Source: JAJPKK01 sp963787675 (lineage in GTDB: Bacteria > Pseudomonadota > Alphaproteobacteria > Rhizobiales > Xanthobacteraceae). From it: a stretch of 64,000 nt of DNA. Each line of letters opens with the position of its first letter. The first letter of the stretch is position 1. Both the position numbers and the translations under genes were made by a program. This document shows positions 16,373 to 24,867 of this stretch, piece by piece. Below the pieces are notes generated by a model. It did not search any database, was not told the DNA's origin, and worked only from the letters and a program-made list of their open reading frames with translations. The DNA is taken from positions 62,001-126,000 of the forward strand of contig CAWBDV010000003.1 in NCBI GenBank assembly GCA_963787675.1, written 5' to 3'.

Positions 16373-18594
16373 CTATCCTGCTCCATTTGCCTATCCTGCT
16401 CCATTTGCGGACGCTTCGTAGTCGCACCGCCCGCCCGCAGCGCATTCAAGGTGACGAGGATCGAAGATCCCGACATCGCCACCGCAGCAATCAGCGGGCT
16501 TGCAAAGCCGAGGATCGCGACCGGCACCGCGACGGTATTGTACGCGATTGCAAGGAAGAGGTTCTGCCGCATCAGGCGCCTTGCCCGACGGGCGGTATCT
16601 ATTGCAGCGAGGAGGGGCGCGAGCCGGTCACCGAGGAAGACAGCGTCTGCCGCCGCCTGGGTGAGATGAGCCGCGCTTGCGACCGAGAGCGAAGCGTCGG
16701 CGGCGGCGAGCGACGGCGCGTCGTTCAAGCCGTCGCCGACCATGAGCAAGTTGCGGCCGGCACGCTGCAAAGCCGAGATTCTTGCGATTTTGTCGGCCGG
16801 CGTCATCGCGGCGTGCCAGTGCTCGACGCCGAGGTTGCGCGCGGCGTGCTCGACGGCGGCGGTGCGGTCGCCGGATAAAATTTCGACCGCAAGCCCGCGG
16901 TCCAAGAGCGCCGCGATAACCATCGCCGCATCATCGCGCAGCCGCTGACGCACGACGAAGACGTAATGTTCCGCTCCGTAGGCGAAGACGATGATCGAAG
17001 CTTCCGGATCGCCGGCGGCCATGCGTTCCACGTCATGGTCGGCATTGCAGAACGAGGGCCGTCCGAGCCGCAACTCGACGCCTTGGTATTCGCAGCGGAC
17101 GCCTTGGCCGGGCTCCTCAATCGCATTGAGCGGGGTCTTGGCGCGTGCCGCCCGAGCGACGGCTGCGGCGAGGGGATGCCGGCTCGCAAGCGCCAACCGG
17201 CCGGCGACCGCCAGCCGAGCGGACGGTATGTGTGCAGCGTTGACGACCTCGGGCTCAGGCAAGGTGAGCGTGCCCGTCTTGTCGAACAGGACGGTATCCG
17301 CTCCGGCGAGCCGCTCGAGGGCCTCTCCCGAATTGAGGAGCACGCCATTGCGAAACAATGTGCCCGACGCCACCACCTGGACCGCCGGGATGGCGAGCCC
17401 GAGTGCGCATGGACACGTGATGATGAGCACCGCGATCGCGGTGACGATGGCGTCATGCCAACTTGCGCCTACAGCGACCCAGCCAATCAATGTGGCGAGC
17501 GCGGTCGCATGAACCAGCGGCGCGTAGAGTTGCGCCGCGCGATCGGCGAGGCGCACGTAGTGCGACCGCGCCTCGAGCGCCCGCTCCAACATGCGGGTGA
17601 CCTCGTCGAGCAGCGTGCCTTGCGCCGCGGCCGTGACCTCGATCCGCAGCGTGCCCGACAGATTGAGTGTCCCGGCGTAGACGGTGGTGCCACGGGTCGC
17701 GGCAACCGGGGTGGTCTCGCCGGTGACAAGGCTCTGGTCGATCTCCGAACGGCCTTCGATGACAGCGCCGTCAACCGCGACGCGCTCGCCGGGGCGCACC
17801 AGCACCAGGTCGCCCGGATGAAGCGACTCCACCGGCACGGTGCTGAGTTCGGTCGGGCTCACAAACTTCGTCGCCGTCTCAGCCCGGAGCGCGGCAAGAT
17901 TGCCGGCGACGGCGCGGGTGCGCCGACGCATCGCCTGTTCCAGCACCCGGCCGGCCAACAGGAAGGTGAGCAACATCAATGCCGAATCGAAATAGGCGTG
18001 GGTCGCGTGGTTGATGGTCTCGACGAGAGACATGGCAAGCGCGAGCAGCACGCCGACGCTGATCGGCACGTCCATGTTGACGCGCCGCGCACGAATGGCG
18101 CGGATCGCCGAGAAATAGAACGGACGGCCTGCATAAGCCGCGGCCGGCAGCGCAATCAGCGCCGACAGCCAATGAAAGAAGTCGCGCTGCTCGGGCAGGA
18201 TGTCCGACACGTTGCCGGACCATATGGCGACCGACAGCAGCATGACGTTCATCGTGGCGAACGCCGCGACGCCGAGACAGCGCAGCAGCATGCGCCCTTC
18301 GCGTTCTTCGTTTCCGGCGGAACGGCCGGCATCGAAGGGGTGGGCTTTGTAGCCGAGTTCGGCGAGCCGTTCGATGTAACGCTCGGGCGCAACCCGCCCG
18401 TCACGCCATTCGATCGCGACGCGACGGTCGGTCATGTTCACGCGGGCCTGCGTGGTCTCAGGGATGGCCGAGAGGCCGTTCTCGATCGCCCGCATGCATC
18501 CGCCGCAGGTAATGCCCTCGACGGCAAGCTCCATGCGCGCGACGCCACCGTCGAGATGGCGCACGAAATGAGAAAAATCGCGAGTCGCTGTCAT
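16360..18594 (-). CDS. ccoI: cbb3 oxidase copper-transporting P1B ATPase CcoI (FixI)
   Basis: The 744-residue P1B-1/CopA-like pump has one N-terminal HMA domain with GITCGGC (Cys30, Cys33), eight membrane segments, TGET, the CPC motif in ITCPCALG, DKTGT, HP in ASRHPLAA and GDGLNDAPS. FixI/CcoI exports copper across the membrane for CuB maturation of the cbb3 oxidase. It starts 11 bp after ccoH and overlaps ccoS. The extreme C-terminus is QMEQDR repeated twice, encoded by a perfect 18-bp tandem repeat (16373-16408). Confidence 0.94.
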   Translation of the reverse strand: MTATRDFSHFVRHLDGGVARMELAVEGITCGGCMRAIENGLSAIPETTQARVNMTDRRVAIEWRDGRVAPERYIERLAELGYKAHPFDAGRSAGNEEREGRMLLRCLGVAAFATMNVMLLSVAIWSGNVSDILPEQRDFFHWLSALIALPAAAYAGRPFYFSAIRAIRARRVNMDVPISVGVLLALAMSLVETINHATHAYFDSALMLLTFLLAGRVLEQAMRRRTRAVAGNLAALRAETATKFVSPTELSTVPVESLHPGDLVLVRPGERVAVDGAVIEGRSEIDQSLVTGETTPVAATRGTTVYAGTLNLSGTLRIEVTAAAQGTLLDEVTRMLERALEARSHYVRLADRAAQLYAPLVHATALATLIGWVAVGASWHDAIVTAIAVLIITCPCALGLAIPAVQVVASGTLFRNGVLLNSGEALERLAGADTVLFDKTGTLTLPEPEVVNAAHIPSARLAVAGRLALASRHPLAAAVARAARAKTPLNAIEEPGQGVRCEYQGVELRLGRPSFCNADHDVERMAAGDPEASIIVFAYGAEHYVFVVRQRLRDDAAMVIAALLDRGLAVEILSGDRTAAVEHAARNLGVEHWHAAMTPADKIARISALQRAGRNLLMVGDGLNDAPSLAAADASLSVASAAHLTQAAADAVFLGDRLAPLLAAIDTARRARRLMRQNLFLAIAYNTVAVPVAILGFASPLIAAVAMSGSSILVTLNALRAGGATTKRPQMEQDRQMEQDRWKS
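16373..16408. repeat. 18-bp perfect tandem duplication at the ccoI/ccoS junction
   Basis: CTATCCTGCTCCATTTGC occurs twice back to back (16373-16390 and 16391-16408). It adds six codons to ccoI (QMEQDR twice) and also doubles the GGAG ribosome-binding region for ccoS. Confidence 0.95.
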
Positions 18595-18605
18595 CGGACT
18601 TGTCG

Positions 18606-19139
18606 CTATTCGAGGGTGATCCGGTTCGTCGAGCGGAAGACGCGCTCGCTCTCGCGCTCAGCTTCGATCTCGATCTCCCACAGACCGGGGCTCACATCGG
18701 CAGCTTCGCCGCGATAGACCCCGCTTTCGCGTTCAGTCATGGCGACGGTGCGGTCGGCGCGGGTATCGGTCGGCCGGAGAAAGCGAACCGTGAAAGCGAG
18801 ATTGGCCAGCGGCGCGCCGCTGCGATCGCGCGCTTCGATATTTACGGTGGCGTGGCCGTCAACCGCGCGCTCGATGTGGCCCGAAACGCGCATGTGACGG
18901 CCGACCTGTTCATGAGCCGCGCCGATTTCGGCGTTGTAGTTAATACCCGCCTTGTAGGGGCTCTCGGTCTCGATTCCAGGCATGGTGCTGATGGCCAGCG
19001 TCATCATCACGCCATTGACGGCGATGACGGTACCGAAGAAACCGAGGAGCGCCAACAGGACCACGCGGCCGGTCAGCGGCCGCGCCGGCCGCGAACGATC
19101 GCCGCCAGCGGAAGGGAGGATTTGTCCGAACGATCTCAT
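18606..19139 (-). CDS. ccoH: cbb3 oxidase assembly protein CcoH (FixH)
   Basis: The 177-residue FixH family protein has a basic N-terminus, one transmembrane segment (about 25-50, VVLLALLGFFGTVIAVNGVMM) and a periplasmic beta-rich domain that opens with the typical ESPYKAGINYN. FixH proteins help cbb3 assembly, probably with CcoI in copper delivery. It lies between ccoG and ccoI in the normal GHIS order. Confidence 0.92.
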   Translation of the reverse strand: MRSFGQILPSAGGDRSRPARPLTGRVVLLALLGFFGTVIAVNGVMMTLAISTMPGIETESPYKAGINYNAEIGAAHEQVGRHMRVSGHIERAVDGHATVNIEARDRSGAPLANLAFTVRFLRPTDTRADRTVAMTERESGVYRGEAADVSPGLWEIEIEAERESERVFRSTNRITLE

Positions 19140-19190
19140 GCGGTCCTACCTGTTCATAGAGCCCTGTTCATGCAGCCAGCATTCGTCAGC

Positions 19191-20645
19191 TCAGTTGGCA
19201 ATGAAATGATCTTGAGCTTTGGCAGTCTCCCGGTTTGCCGTATCGACGGCGCTGAAGGTCAATGGCGTCGAGTGTTCGATCGCCTTGCCGGGCGGAACGG
19301 TGACAAGCACCCGTATCTCCCGTCCCTGGTCGGGGCCGACCGGGATCGCCGGCTGGCCAGGAATCGCGGCGTCGAGCCCGACGACATGCACGTCCGCGTC
19401 CGGCAGGCCTGTGATGTCGAGCACGACGGTGCGGGTTTCGGGGCGCTTGTTGAGAAGGTGCACCGTGTAGGCGTTGCGGGTCGAGCCGTCGGTCAGCGTG
19501 ACGAACAACGGATTGCGATCATGCCGCACCGTGATCTCGATGAAGCTCCGGGTCGCGAGCGCGTAGGTCATCACGGCCCCGACGAGGACGATGATTCCCG
19601 CATAGATGAGGGTGCGCGGACGCACGAATCGATAGATCGGCGCTTTTCCTTCGGCGCGGCGGGCGATGTTGATATCGTTGTCATAAGCGATGAGCCCGGT
19701 CGGCCGGCCCACCTTCGTCATCACGGTGTCGCAGGCGTCGATGCACAGGCCGCACATGATGCATTCGAGCTGGGCGCCATCACGAATATCGATGCCGGTC
19801 GGGCACACCGCGACGCATTGCCGGCAATCGACACAATCGCCGGCTGGCAATCCTTGGTGGCGCAGTTCCTCGGCCTTCTTGATGGATTCGCGCGGCTCGC
19901 CGCGATCGTAGCGATACGTGACGTTGAGTGCCCATTCGTCGGTGAGAGCGGCCTGGATGCGCGGCCATGGGCACATGTAGACGCACACCTGCTCGCGCAT
20001 GTGGCCGGCAAGGGTGTAGGTCGTGAAAGTGAGGATCGCGATCCACCCATACGCAGCCATGGGGGCTGTACCGGTCGCAAGTTCTTTCACCAGGGTCGGA
20101 GCATCCGCGAAGTAGAGGACCCAGGCGCCGCCGGTCCACCATGCGATGAAAAGCCAGATCGAATGTTTGGCAACGATCTCGCCGATCCGTCGCACCGTCA
20201 GCTTGCCGCCAGCCTTCTTCATCCGCTCCCGCCGATCGCCTTCGATGAAGCGCTCGACCGCGTAGAACAGGTCCGTCCACACCGTCTGCGGGCACAGATA
20301 GCCGCACCAGATGCGGCCGCCGATCGCATTCATCAAGAACAACGCCATGGCGGCGATGATCAGCAGGCCGGTGAAGTAATAAACCTCCTGCGGCCACAGC
20401 TCGATGAAGAAGAAATAGAAACGGCGGTTGGGAAAATCGACCAGCACCGCCTGGCTCGGCGCACCCGGGCCGCGGTCCCATCGCACGAACGGCAGCAAAT
20501 AGTAGAGGGCGAGGCAGGCCGCCATCAGGCCCCATTTGATGTTGCGGAAGGTGCCCGAGACGCTTTGCGGATAGACGGCTTTGCGGGCCGCGTAGAGCGG
20601 CTCGTGGTCGACATCGAGATCGGCCGGGATCAGGGGCTTATTCAT
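19191..20645 (-). CDS. ccoG: cbb3 oxidase accessory iron-sulfur protein CcoG (FixG/RdxA)
   Basis: The 484-residue membrane protein has about five transmembrane segments, CGYLCPQTVW after the second, two 4Fe-4S ferredoxin motifs (CVDCRQCVAVCP and CIMCGLCIDACD) and a C-terminal immunoglobulin-like periplasmic domain. CcoG acts in copper reduction and cbb3 biogenesis. It is the first gene of ccoGHIS and has its own FixK-type box about 73 bp upstream. Confidence 0.95.
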   Translation of the reverse strand: MNKPLIPADLDVDHEPLYAARKAVYPQSVSGTFRNIKWGLMAACLALYYLLPFVRWDRGPGAPSQAVLVDFPNRRFYFFFIELWPQEVYYFTGLLIIAAMALFLMNAIGGRIWCGYLCPQTVWTDLFYAVERFIEGDRRERMKKAGGKLTVRRIGEIVAKHSIWLFIAWWTGGAWVLYFADAPTLVKELATGTAPMAAYGWIAILTFTTYTLAGHMREQVCVYMCPWPRIQAALTDEWALNVTYRYDRGEPRESIKKAEELRHQGLPAGDCVDCRQCVAVCPTGIDIRDGAQLECIMCGLCIDACDTVMTKVGRPTGLIAYDNDINIARRAEGKAPIYRFVRPRTLIYAGIIVLVGAVMTYALATRSFIEITVRHDRNPLFVTLTDGSTRNAYTVHLLNKRPETRTVVLDITGLPDADVHVVGLDAAIPGQPAIPVGPDQGREIRVLVTVPPGKAIEHSTPLTFSAVDTANRETAKAQDHFIAN

Positions 20646-20710
20646 CTAGGCCTCGATGGACTCGGAATAGGGCAATGGATTTTACTTAGCAGTGCGGAGG
20701 CCGCCCATCT

Positions 20711-20724
20711 TTGATGCAGCGCAA
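20711..20724. promoter_or_regulatory. FixK/FNR-type box upstream of ccoGHIS
   Basis: TTGA-TGCAGC-GCAA fits TTGA/C-N6-T/GCAA. It is centred about 72 bp before the ccoG start at 20645, consistent with a -41.5 activator site and a 30-nt leader. Confidence 0.6.
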
Positions 20725-20876
20725 ACAACGCTCCCATCAACAAATTGTAAATCCGGCTTTCGTTGATGGCTCGTTGTTTTGAGTTCCATTCTCGGGGGAG
20801 CGAGGAGGCATGCCGCTTCGCCATAAAACGAATGGCGGCCGGAACTGCCGGCCGCCATCGATCGCCCCCGCTGGTA

Positions 20877-21743
20877 TTATTGACCGCCGCCTAGCGTATG
20901 TACGTAGACAGTGAGGGCATTGATTGTCGCGGGGTCTAGCCGTCCGGCCCACGCCGGCATTACGCCGCCGCGGCCATTGGTAATGTCGTCGATAATCGTC
21001 GCCTCATCCGACCCGTAGAGCCAAATGCGGTCGGTGAGGTTCGGTGCGCCAAGATCGCGATTGCCCTGGCCGTTTTCGCCATGGCAGGCAGCGCAATTGT
21101 CCGCGAAGATCTTCTTGCCCGCGGCAAGGTCGATGCCGGTTCGCACCGGAAGACCAGACAGTGAGCGGACGTAGTCGGCAACCTGCACGATCTCCTCGGG
21201 CTTGAGCAGCTTGTCGCGCCCGAATGCCGGCATCGCGCTCTCGTGCGCCTTGGGGTTCCCGGAGCGGACGCCATAGGCAATAGTGTCGTGGATGGCGTTG
21301 AGCGTCCCGCCCCAGAGCCAGTCATCATCGTTCAGATTGGGATAACCCTTCGCGCCGGCAGCGCCTGAGCCGTGACACGGCGCGCAGTTATTGCCGAAGG
21401 CGGCTTTGCCCTGTGCCTGAGCGAAGGCGAGGAGTGACGGGTTCTTTTCGATGTCGGCAAGCGGCGTCTCGGCGAGTGCCGCGCCTTTTTCGCCGCGGAT
21501 CTTGGTGAGATCGGCGAGATCGGAGGCGACCTGGGCGCGATCCGAATAACCCCACACGCCGGCCGTGAAGCCGGTTACCGTCGGCCAGGCCGGATAGACA
21601 ACCCAGTAGCCAATCGCCCAGATGATCGTGGCGTAGAATATGAACAGCCACCACCGCGGCAGCGGCGTGTTGAGTTCTTCGATGCCGTCCCATTCGTGAC
21701 CGGTCGTGATGGCGCGGGAGGCGGGCTTTGTCTCTTTCGCCAT
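20877..21743 (-). CDS. ccoP: cbb3-type cytochrome c oxidase subunit III (CcoP/FixP)
   Basis: The 288-residue dihaem cytochrome has one N-terminal membrane helix (about 31-50) and two haem motifs, CAPCH at 120-124 and CAACH at 217-221, with Met ligands in SAMPAFG and VMPAWAG. CcoP passes electrons to the catalytic subunit. The ATG at 21743 is chosen over an upstream Cys/Arg-rich extension that would run into ccoQ. It lies 4 bp after the ccoQ stop. Confidence 0.95.
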   Translation of the reverse strand: MAKETKPASRAITTGHEWDGIEELNTPLPRWWLFIFYATIIWAIGYWVVYPAWPTVTGFTAGVWGYSDRAQVASDLADLTKIRGEKGAALAETPLADIEKNPSLLAFAQAQGKAAFGNNCAPCHGSGAAGAKGYPNLNDDDWLWGGTLNAIHDTIAYGVRSGNPKAHESAMPAFGRDKLLKPEEIVQVADYVRSLSGLPVRTGIDLAAGKKIFADNCAACHGENGQGNRDLGAPNLTDRIWLYGSDEATIIDDITNGRGGVMPAWAGRLDPATINALTVYVHTLGGGQ

Positions 21744-21747
21744 GGTT

Positions 21748-21894
21748 TTAGTCCTCCCGCAGCGGCATCTTGGCGGCGTCGTCAAACGCTGCGCGATTGC
21801 CGGGCCACAGCGCATAGACGACGATGGCGATAAAGATCGCCACGAAGATCGGTGTCCACAGCGTCATGACGAAATCGGAGATGAAGGTCTGCAT
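21748..21894 (-). CDS. ccoQ: cbb3-type oxidase subunit IV (CcoQ/FixQ)
   Basis: A 48-residue protein (MQTFISDFVMTLWTPIF...) with one transmembrane helix followed by the CcoQ-typical YALWPGNRAAFDDAAKMPLR. It fills the gap between ccoO and ccoP in the canonical NOQP order. CcoQ stabilises the complex. Confidence 0.92.
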   Translation of the reverse strand: MQTFISDFVMTLWTPIFVAIFIAIVVYALWPGNRAAFDDAAKMPLRED

Positions 21895-21903
21895 GGTTCA
21901 TCC

Positions 21904-22638
21904 TCACCGCAGATCGGCTTTGTCGTTGTAAAGCTTGAAGTCGACGAGGGTGCCGAGCATGTCGAGATAGGCGACGAGCGCATCCATCTCGGTGATGCGG
22001 GCGGGCCGGCCGTCGAAGTCGCGAACATTCGCCTTCGGATAGCGCGCGCGAAAATCCTTCACGCCATCGTCATCCGGATTGGCCTGCGCCTTAAGGTCGG
22101 CGGTCGCGTGGGCGATCTGATCCGCCGAGTAGGGCACGCCGACCGCGCGATTGGTGCTCAGATGAGCGGCTATGTCGTGATAGTCAAGATCGGTCTCAGC
22201 AAGGAAAGGATACCCCGGCATCACCGATTGCGGCACGACTGAGCGCGGATCGATCAGATGGGCGACGTGCCACTCGTCGGAATATTTGCCGCCGACCCGC
22301 GCGAGGTCCGGTCCGGTCCGCTTCGAGCCCCATTGGAAGGGGTGGTCGTACATGCTTTCCGCCGCGAGCGAATAATGGCCGTAGCGCTCCACTTCGTCGC
22401 GCAGCGCGCGGATCATCTGCGAGTGGCAGAGATAGCAACCTTCGCGCACATAGATGTTGCGGCCGGCGAGTTCGAGCGGCGTGTAGGGCCGCATGCCTTC
22501 GACCGTCTCGATGGTGCTCTTGAGATAGAACAGCGGCGCTATTTCGACGATGCCGCCGATCGCGATCACGAGAAGAATGCCGATCACGAGAAGGATCGAA
22601 TTCTTCTCCAATGCCTGATGTCTTGTGAAAATCGACAT
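21904..22638 (-). CDS. ccoO: cbb3-type cytochrome c oxidase subunit II (CcoO/FixO)
   Basis: The 244-residue monohaem cytochrome has an N-terminal membrane helix (about 14-34) and CYLCH at 68-72, with the family segment REGCYLCHSQMIRALRDEVERYG. CcoO relays electrons within the oxidase. It starts 5 bp after ccoN and precedes ccoQ by 9 bp. Confidence 0.96.
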   Translation of the reverse strand: MSIFTRHQALEKNSILLVIGILLVIAIGGIVEIAPLFYLKSTIETVEGMRPYTPLELAGRNIYVREGCYLCHSQMIRALRDEVERYGHYSLAAESMYDHPFQWGSKRTGPDLARVGGKYSDEWHVAHLIDPRSVVPQSVMPGYPFLAETDLDYHDIAAHLSTNRAVGVPYSADQIAHATADLKAQANPDDDGVKDFRARYPKANVRDFDGRPARITEMDALVAYLDMLGTLVDFKLYNDKADLR

Positions 22639-22643
22639 GACGC

Positions 22644-24296
22644 TTACTCCGCGGGCTGGAGCGCCGGTTGTGGAGCGACGAACTCAGCCTCGCCGTGCCG
22701 GACGGTCATATAGAGGTTGTAGGCCATGATCAGCGCGCCGACGAGGAAGAGAGCGCCGCCGAGAGCGCGGATGACGTAGAAGGGATGCATCGCCTCCACC
22801 GTCTCGATGAACGAGTATTCGAGGAATCCGAGCGAGGTGTAGGCGCGCCACATCAGGCCTTGCAGGATGCCCGACACCCACATCGCCGAGATGTAGAAGA
22901 CGATGCCGATGGTCGCGATCCAGAAATGCCAGTTGACGAGCTTGAGGCTATAGAGACCCTTCCGCTCCCACAGCCACGGCACCAGGCAGTAGAGTGCGCC
23001 GAACGACACGAACCCGACCCAGCCGAGCGCGCCCGAATGGACGTGGCCGATGGTCCAGTCGGTGTAATGGCTCAGCGAGTTGACGATCTTCACCGACATC
23101 ATCGGGCCTTCGAAGGTCGACATGCCGTAGAAGGCGACCGAGACCACCAGCATGCGCAGAACCGGATCGGTGCGCAGCTTGTCCCACGCGCCGGAGAGCG
23201 TCATCAGGCCGTTGATCATGCCGCCCCATGACGGCATCCACAGCATGACCGAGAAGGTCATGCCCAGCGTCTGTGCCCAGTCGGGCAGGGCGGTGTAATG
23301 CAGGTGGTGCGGACCGGCCCAGATGTAGAGAAAGATGAGAGACCAGAAATGGACGATCGACAGCCGGTAGGAATAGATCGGCCGTTCCGCGCGCTTCGGC
23401 ACGAAGTAGTACATGATGCCGAGGAAGCCCGCGGTGAGGAAGAAGCCGACCGCGTTGTGCCCGTACCACCACTGGAACATAGCGTCTTGGACGCCGGACC
23501 AGGCGATGTAGGACTTCGAGCCGAAGGGCGACACCGGCAGCGCCGGGTTGTTGCCGAGGTGCAGCACCGCGATGGTCACGATGAACGCAAGATAGAACCA
23601 GTTCGCGACGAAGATGTGCGGTTCCTTGCGCTTGATAAGCGTGCCGAGGAAGACCAGCAGATAAACCACCCACACGATGGTGAGCCACAGGTCGGCATAC
23701 CATTCAGGCTCGGCATATTCCTTGGACTGGGTGACGCCGAGCAGGTAGCCGGTGCCCGCGATCAGGATGAAGAAGTTGTAGCCGAGCACGACGAACCAGG
23801 GAGCGAGTTCGCCGGCGATGCGGGTGCGGCAGGTCTTTTGAACAACGTAGAGCGACGTCGCAAGAAGCACGTTGCCGCCGAAGGCGAAGATCACCGCTGA
23901 TGTATGAAGCGGCCGCAGGCGACCGAAATTCGTCCACGGCAAATCGAAGTTGAGCGCCGGCCAGGCCAACTCCAGCGCGATCCACAGACCGACCAGGAAG
24001 CCCGCCAAGCCCCAGAAAACCGCAAAAGCCGACGCGACCTTGATCGGCCCCAACTGATAATTCGGTTTGCCGTTGATTTCCTGCGGCGGCATCAGGCCGG
24101 CGCGGGCATAATAATGGCTGACAACCGCTACCACCGCCGCGAGGCTCGCTGCGCTGGCGAGGAAGGCGTGGAACGCGAAAGCGGTGTCCTCAGCTTTCGC
24201 TGCGAAGATGATGGCAAGAAGCGCCGTGAATGAAAAAATCAGCGTCAGGCCGCCTTCGCCGATCGTCATTGATTTTCGTTCAACCGCATCAGTCAT
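22644..24296 (-). CDS. ccoN: cbb3-type cytochrome c oxidase subunit I (CcoN/FixN)
   Basis: The 550-residue haem-copper oxidase catalytic subunit has about 12 membrane helices and the conserved histidines for haem b, haem b3 and CuB (LRPLHTSAVIF, WWYGHNAVGFFLT, GPHHLHYTALPDW, WTIGHVHSGALGW). It reduces oxygen with high affinity. The start at 24296 (MTDAVERK) is likely; 24326 is an alternative. A FixK box is centred 111 bp upstream. It heads ccoNOQP. Confidence 0.95.
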   Translation of the reverse strand: MTDAVERKSMTIGEGGLTLIFSFTALLAIIFAAKAEDTAFAFHAFLASAASLAAVVAVVSHYYARAGLMPPQEINGKPNYQLGPIKVASAFAVFWGLAGFLVGLWIALELAWPALNFDLPWTNFGRLRPLHTSAVIFAFGGNVLLATSLYVVQKTCRTRIAGELAPWFVVLGYNFFILIAGTGYLLGVTQSKEYAEPEWYADLWLTIVWVVYLLVFLGTLIKRKEPHIFVANWFYLAFIVTIAVLHLGNNPALPVSPFGSKSYIAWSGVQDAMFQWWYGHNAVGFFLTAGFLGIMYYFVPKRAERPIYSYRLSIVHFWSLIFLYIWAGPHHLHYTALPDWAQTLGMTFSVMLWMPSWGGMINGLMTLSGAWDKLRTDPVLRMLVVSVAFYGMSTFEGPMMSVKIVNSLSHYTDWTIGHVHSGALGWVGFVSFGALYCLVPWLWERKGLYSLKLVNWHFWIATIGIVFYISAMWVSGILQGLMWRAYTSLGFLEYSFIETVEAMHPFYVIRALGGALFLVGALIMAYNLYMTVRHGEAEFVAPQPALQPAE

Positions 24297-24400
24297 GATC
24301 CACCATCGCCTCGGGGTCTTCAGCACGTTGCATTAGATTCGGCTAATGAAGATGTCCGACAAAGCTCTCATTTCATTGAGAGGCAGCCCATGTGTAGGCA

Positions 24401-24414
24401 TTGATGTAGGTCAA
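24401..24414. promoter_or_regulatory. FixK/FNR-type box upstream of ccoNOQP
   Basis: TTGA-TGTAGG-TCAA is an exact consensus match centred about 111 bp before the ccoN ATG at 24296 (81 bp from the alternative start at 24326). Confidence 0.68.
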
Positions 24415-24739
24415 AATCCTGTGGCACTGCAATCGGAGGGGCGAAGTCGCGCCTTTCGTCAACGCTCTCTTCTGCATGCGTGGACGCTACCGTTGCGGAG
24501 CATCTCGACTTTCGTCGAGCCCGATGTCGTCACCACCCGCGAGGAAACAGCGAGCGCCAATCCATTGGGGATCGGGTCGCTTGCTCGGGAACCGTTACCA
24601 GACAGCCGCAGCAGCACATCGTGGTCCCTCCGCCGCACGGACAATCGCCATTCCAATCGCCATTCGCGACATAGTCATTTCCGTCCTGTAGATTCGCGAT
24701 TGCCGGTTATCCGGGTCGCATGGGGCAGGTTGGCGGACA

Positions 24740-24753
24740 TTGAGACAGATCAA
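24740..24753. promoter_or_regulatory. FixK/FNR-type box upstream of the pat-like gene
   Basis: TTGA-GACAGA-TCAA is an exact consensus match centred about 121 bp before the ATG at 24868. It suggests that the acyl-CoA synthetase/acetyltransferase fusion is induced together with the cbb3 oxidase. Confidence 0.58.
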
Positions 24754-24867
24754 GATTGCGAATGGATCTGCGCGCTAGCAAGTGCCGATCCGAGGCCGCA
24801 GCCGGGAACAAAGTGATGATTGATTTTTGGCCGAAGGACCGTTCGCTGGCGCGCTGGAAGACTCAGC

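Larger units (their letters stand above)
24297..24867. other. Divergent regulatory region between ccoN and the pat-like gene
   Basis: About 570 bp with two FixK/FNR-type boxes (24401-24414 and 24740-24753), one close to each divergent gene. Open frames across it (for example 24346-24816) run through both boxes and resemble no known protein, so none is called. Confidence 0.65.

Noticed and set aside
16373..16408. CRISPR-like or mobile-element repeat
   Set aside because: Only two adjacent copies with no spacers; it is a simple in-frame tandem duplication.
16966..18717. A 583-residue plus-strand frame
   Set aside because: It is antisense to ccoI, which has all the P-type ATPase motifs.
18600..20714. 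A 704-residue open frame on the plus strand
   Set aside because: It lies antisense to ccoH and ccoG, whose protein motifs are unmistakable. Long antisense frames are common at this GC content; the composition (His, Arg, Asp rich) resembles no protein family.
24346..24816. Possible 156-residue gene between ccoN and the Pat-like gene
   Set aside because: It spans both FixK boxes, has no ribosome site and its composition is unlike a protein; the region is better explained as promoters.
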